5,725 nt of DNA, taken from Reyranella sp. (GTDB lineage Bacteria; Pseudomonadota; Alphaproteobacteria; Reyranellales; Reyranellaceae). Below the pieces are notes generated by a model, which did not search any database, was not told the origin of the DNA, and saw nothing but the letters and a program-made list of their open reading frames with translations. The stretch is from the NCBI GenBank assembly GCA_016780605.1, contig JADHLS010000401.1, positions 1 to 5,725 of the forward strand. The letters are read 5' to 3'. This document shows, in pieces, positions 5,494-5,725 of the stretch (position 1 is its first letter; each line of letters starts with the position of its first letter). Both the position numbers and the translations under genes were made by a program.

Positions 5494-5725
5494 GCGAGGT
5501 CGGCCAGCCAGGCCGGGTCGCGCTGCAATTGCGGCAGCTCGGCCCGGCGGTTGCCTAGCTGAGGCAGGGCGGCGAGCAGGCCGCGCGTATAGGGGTGCTT
5601 CGCCTCGGAAAGGTTCGCGGCCACGCAGGTCTCCACCACCTGGCCGGCATACATCACCAGCACGCGGTCGCAGAACGACGAGACCAGGTGCAGGTTGTGG
5701 CTGATCAGCATCAGCCCCATGCCGC
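5490..5725 (-). CDS. Dpp/Opp-type ABC transporter ATP-binding subunit (first ATPase), C-terminal part
   Basis: The last 77 or so residues of an ATPase whose start lies beyond the window. It opens at GMGLMLISHNLHLV, the strand and switch His following Walker B, then has RVLVMYAGQVVE and HPYTRGLLAALP, hallmarks of the DppD/OppD group that partners the downstream ATPase. After HPYTRGLL only about 29 residues remain; the usual PxGCxFxPRC stretch is absent, so this belongs to a short-tailed form or is trimmed. Walker A, signature and Walker B are outside the window. It overlaps the next gene by 4 bp. Partial at its 5' end; substrate cannot be told from this piece. Confidence 0.9.
   Translation of the reverse strand, partial: GMGLMLISHNLHLVSSFCDRVLVMYAGQVVETCVAANLSEAKHPYTRGLLAALPQLGNRRAELPQLQRDPAWLADLA

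Noticed and set aside
4795..5562. Plus-strand frame of 255 codons opposite the ABC ATPase genes
   Set aside because: It mirrors the ATPase frame codon for codon, has no domain features, and spans the overlap of two genuine genes.

Overview
The window is GC-rich and densely coded, with stop/start overlaps between neighbouring genes. Gene families and codon style fit a high-GC proteobacterium, probably an alphaproteobacterium; no marker gene fixes the taxon, so this is inference.

Layout, left to right. (1) At 1-379, minus strand, lie the remains of a MntA/HepT-type (minimal nucleotidyltransferase + HEPN/DUF86) toxin-antitoxin module. The antitoxin keeps DxD but has Leu in place of the Ser of GS-x10-DxD. 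The toxin frame keeps only a HepT-like N-terminus, then continues as unrelated sequence off the window edge. (2) At 380-526 is a small gap with no supported gene. (3) At 527-3944, minus strand, is a tightly overlapping operon read in the order RidA-family protein, fold-type-I PLP aminotransferase, M19 (renal-dipeptidase-family) hydrolase, then a periplasmic amino-acid-type solute-binding protein. The last two are one uninterrupted reading frame, although the binding protein has its own ribosome-binding site, start codon and signal peptide. (4) At 3945-4008 is a short AT-rich divergent control region holding two overlapping palindromes. (5) At 4009-4665, plus strand, is a GntR/FCD regulator. 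(6) At 4708-5725, minus strand and convergent to the regulator, are two ATP-binding subunits of a Dpp/Opp-type peptide ABC transporter; the upstream one is cut by the window edge.

Inferred biology: the GntR/FCD regulator probably controls the divergent operon through the palindromes. The operon looks like an uptake-and-breakdown unit for an amino-acid derivative or dipeptide-like compound: the M19 enzyme would hydrolyse an amide bond, the aminotransferase would deaminate an amine or amino-acid product, and RidA would clear reactive enamine/imine intermediates. The peptide-type ABC ATPases may belong to the same locus. The substrate cannot be read from the sequence. Both enzymes depart from their family active-site consensus, so the usual dipeptidase/aminotransferase labels should be held loosely.
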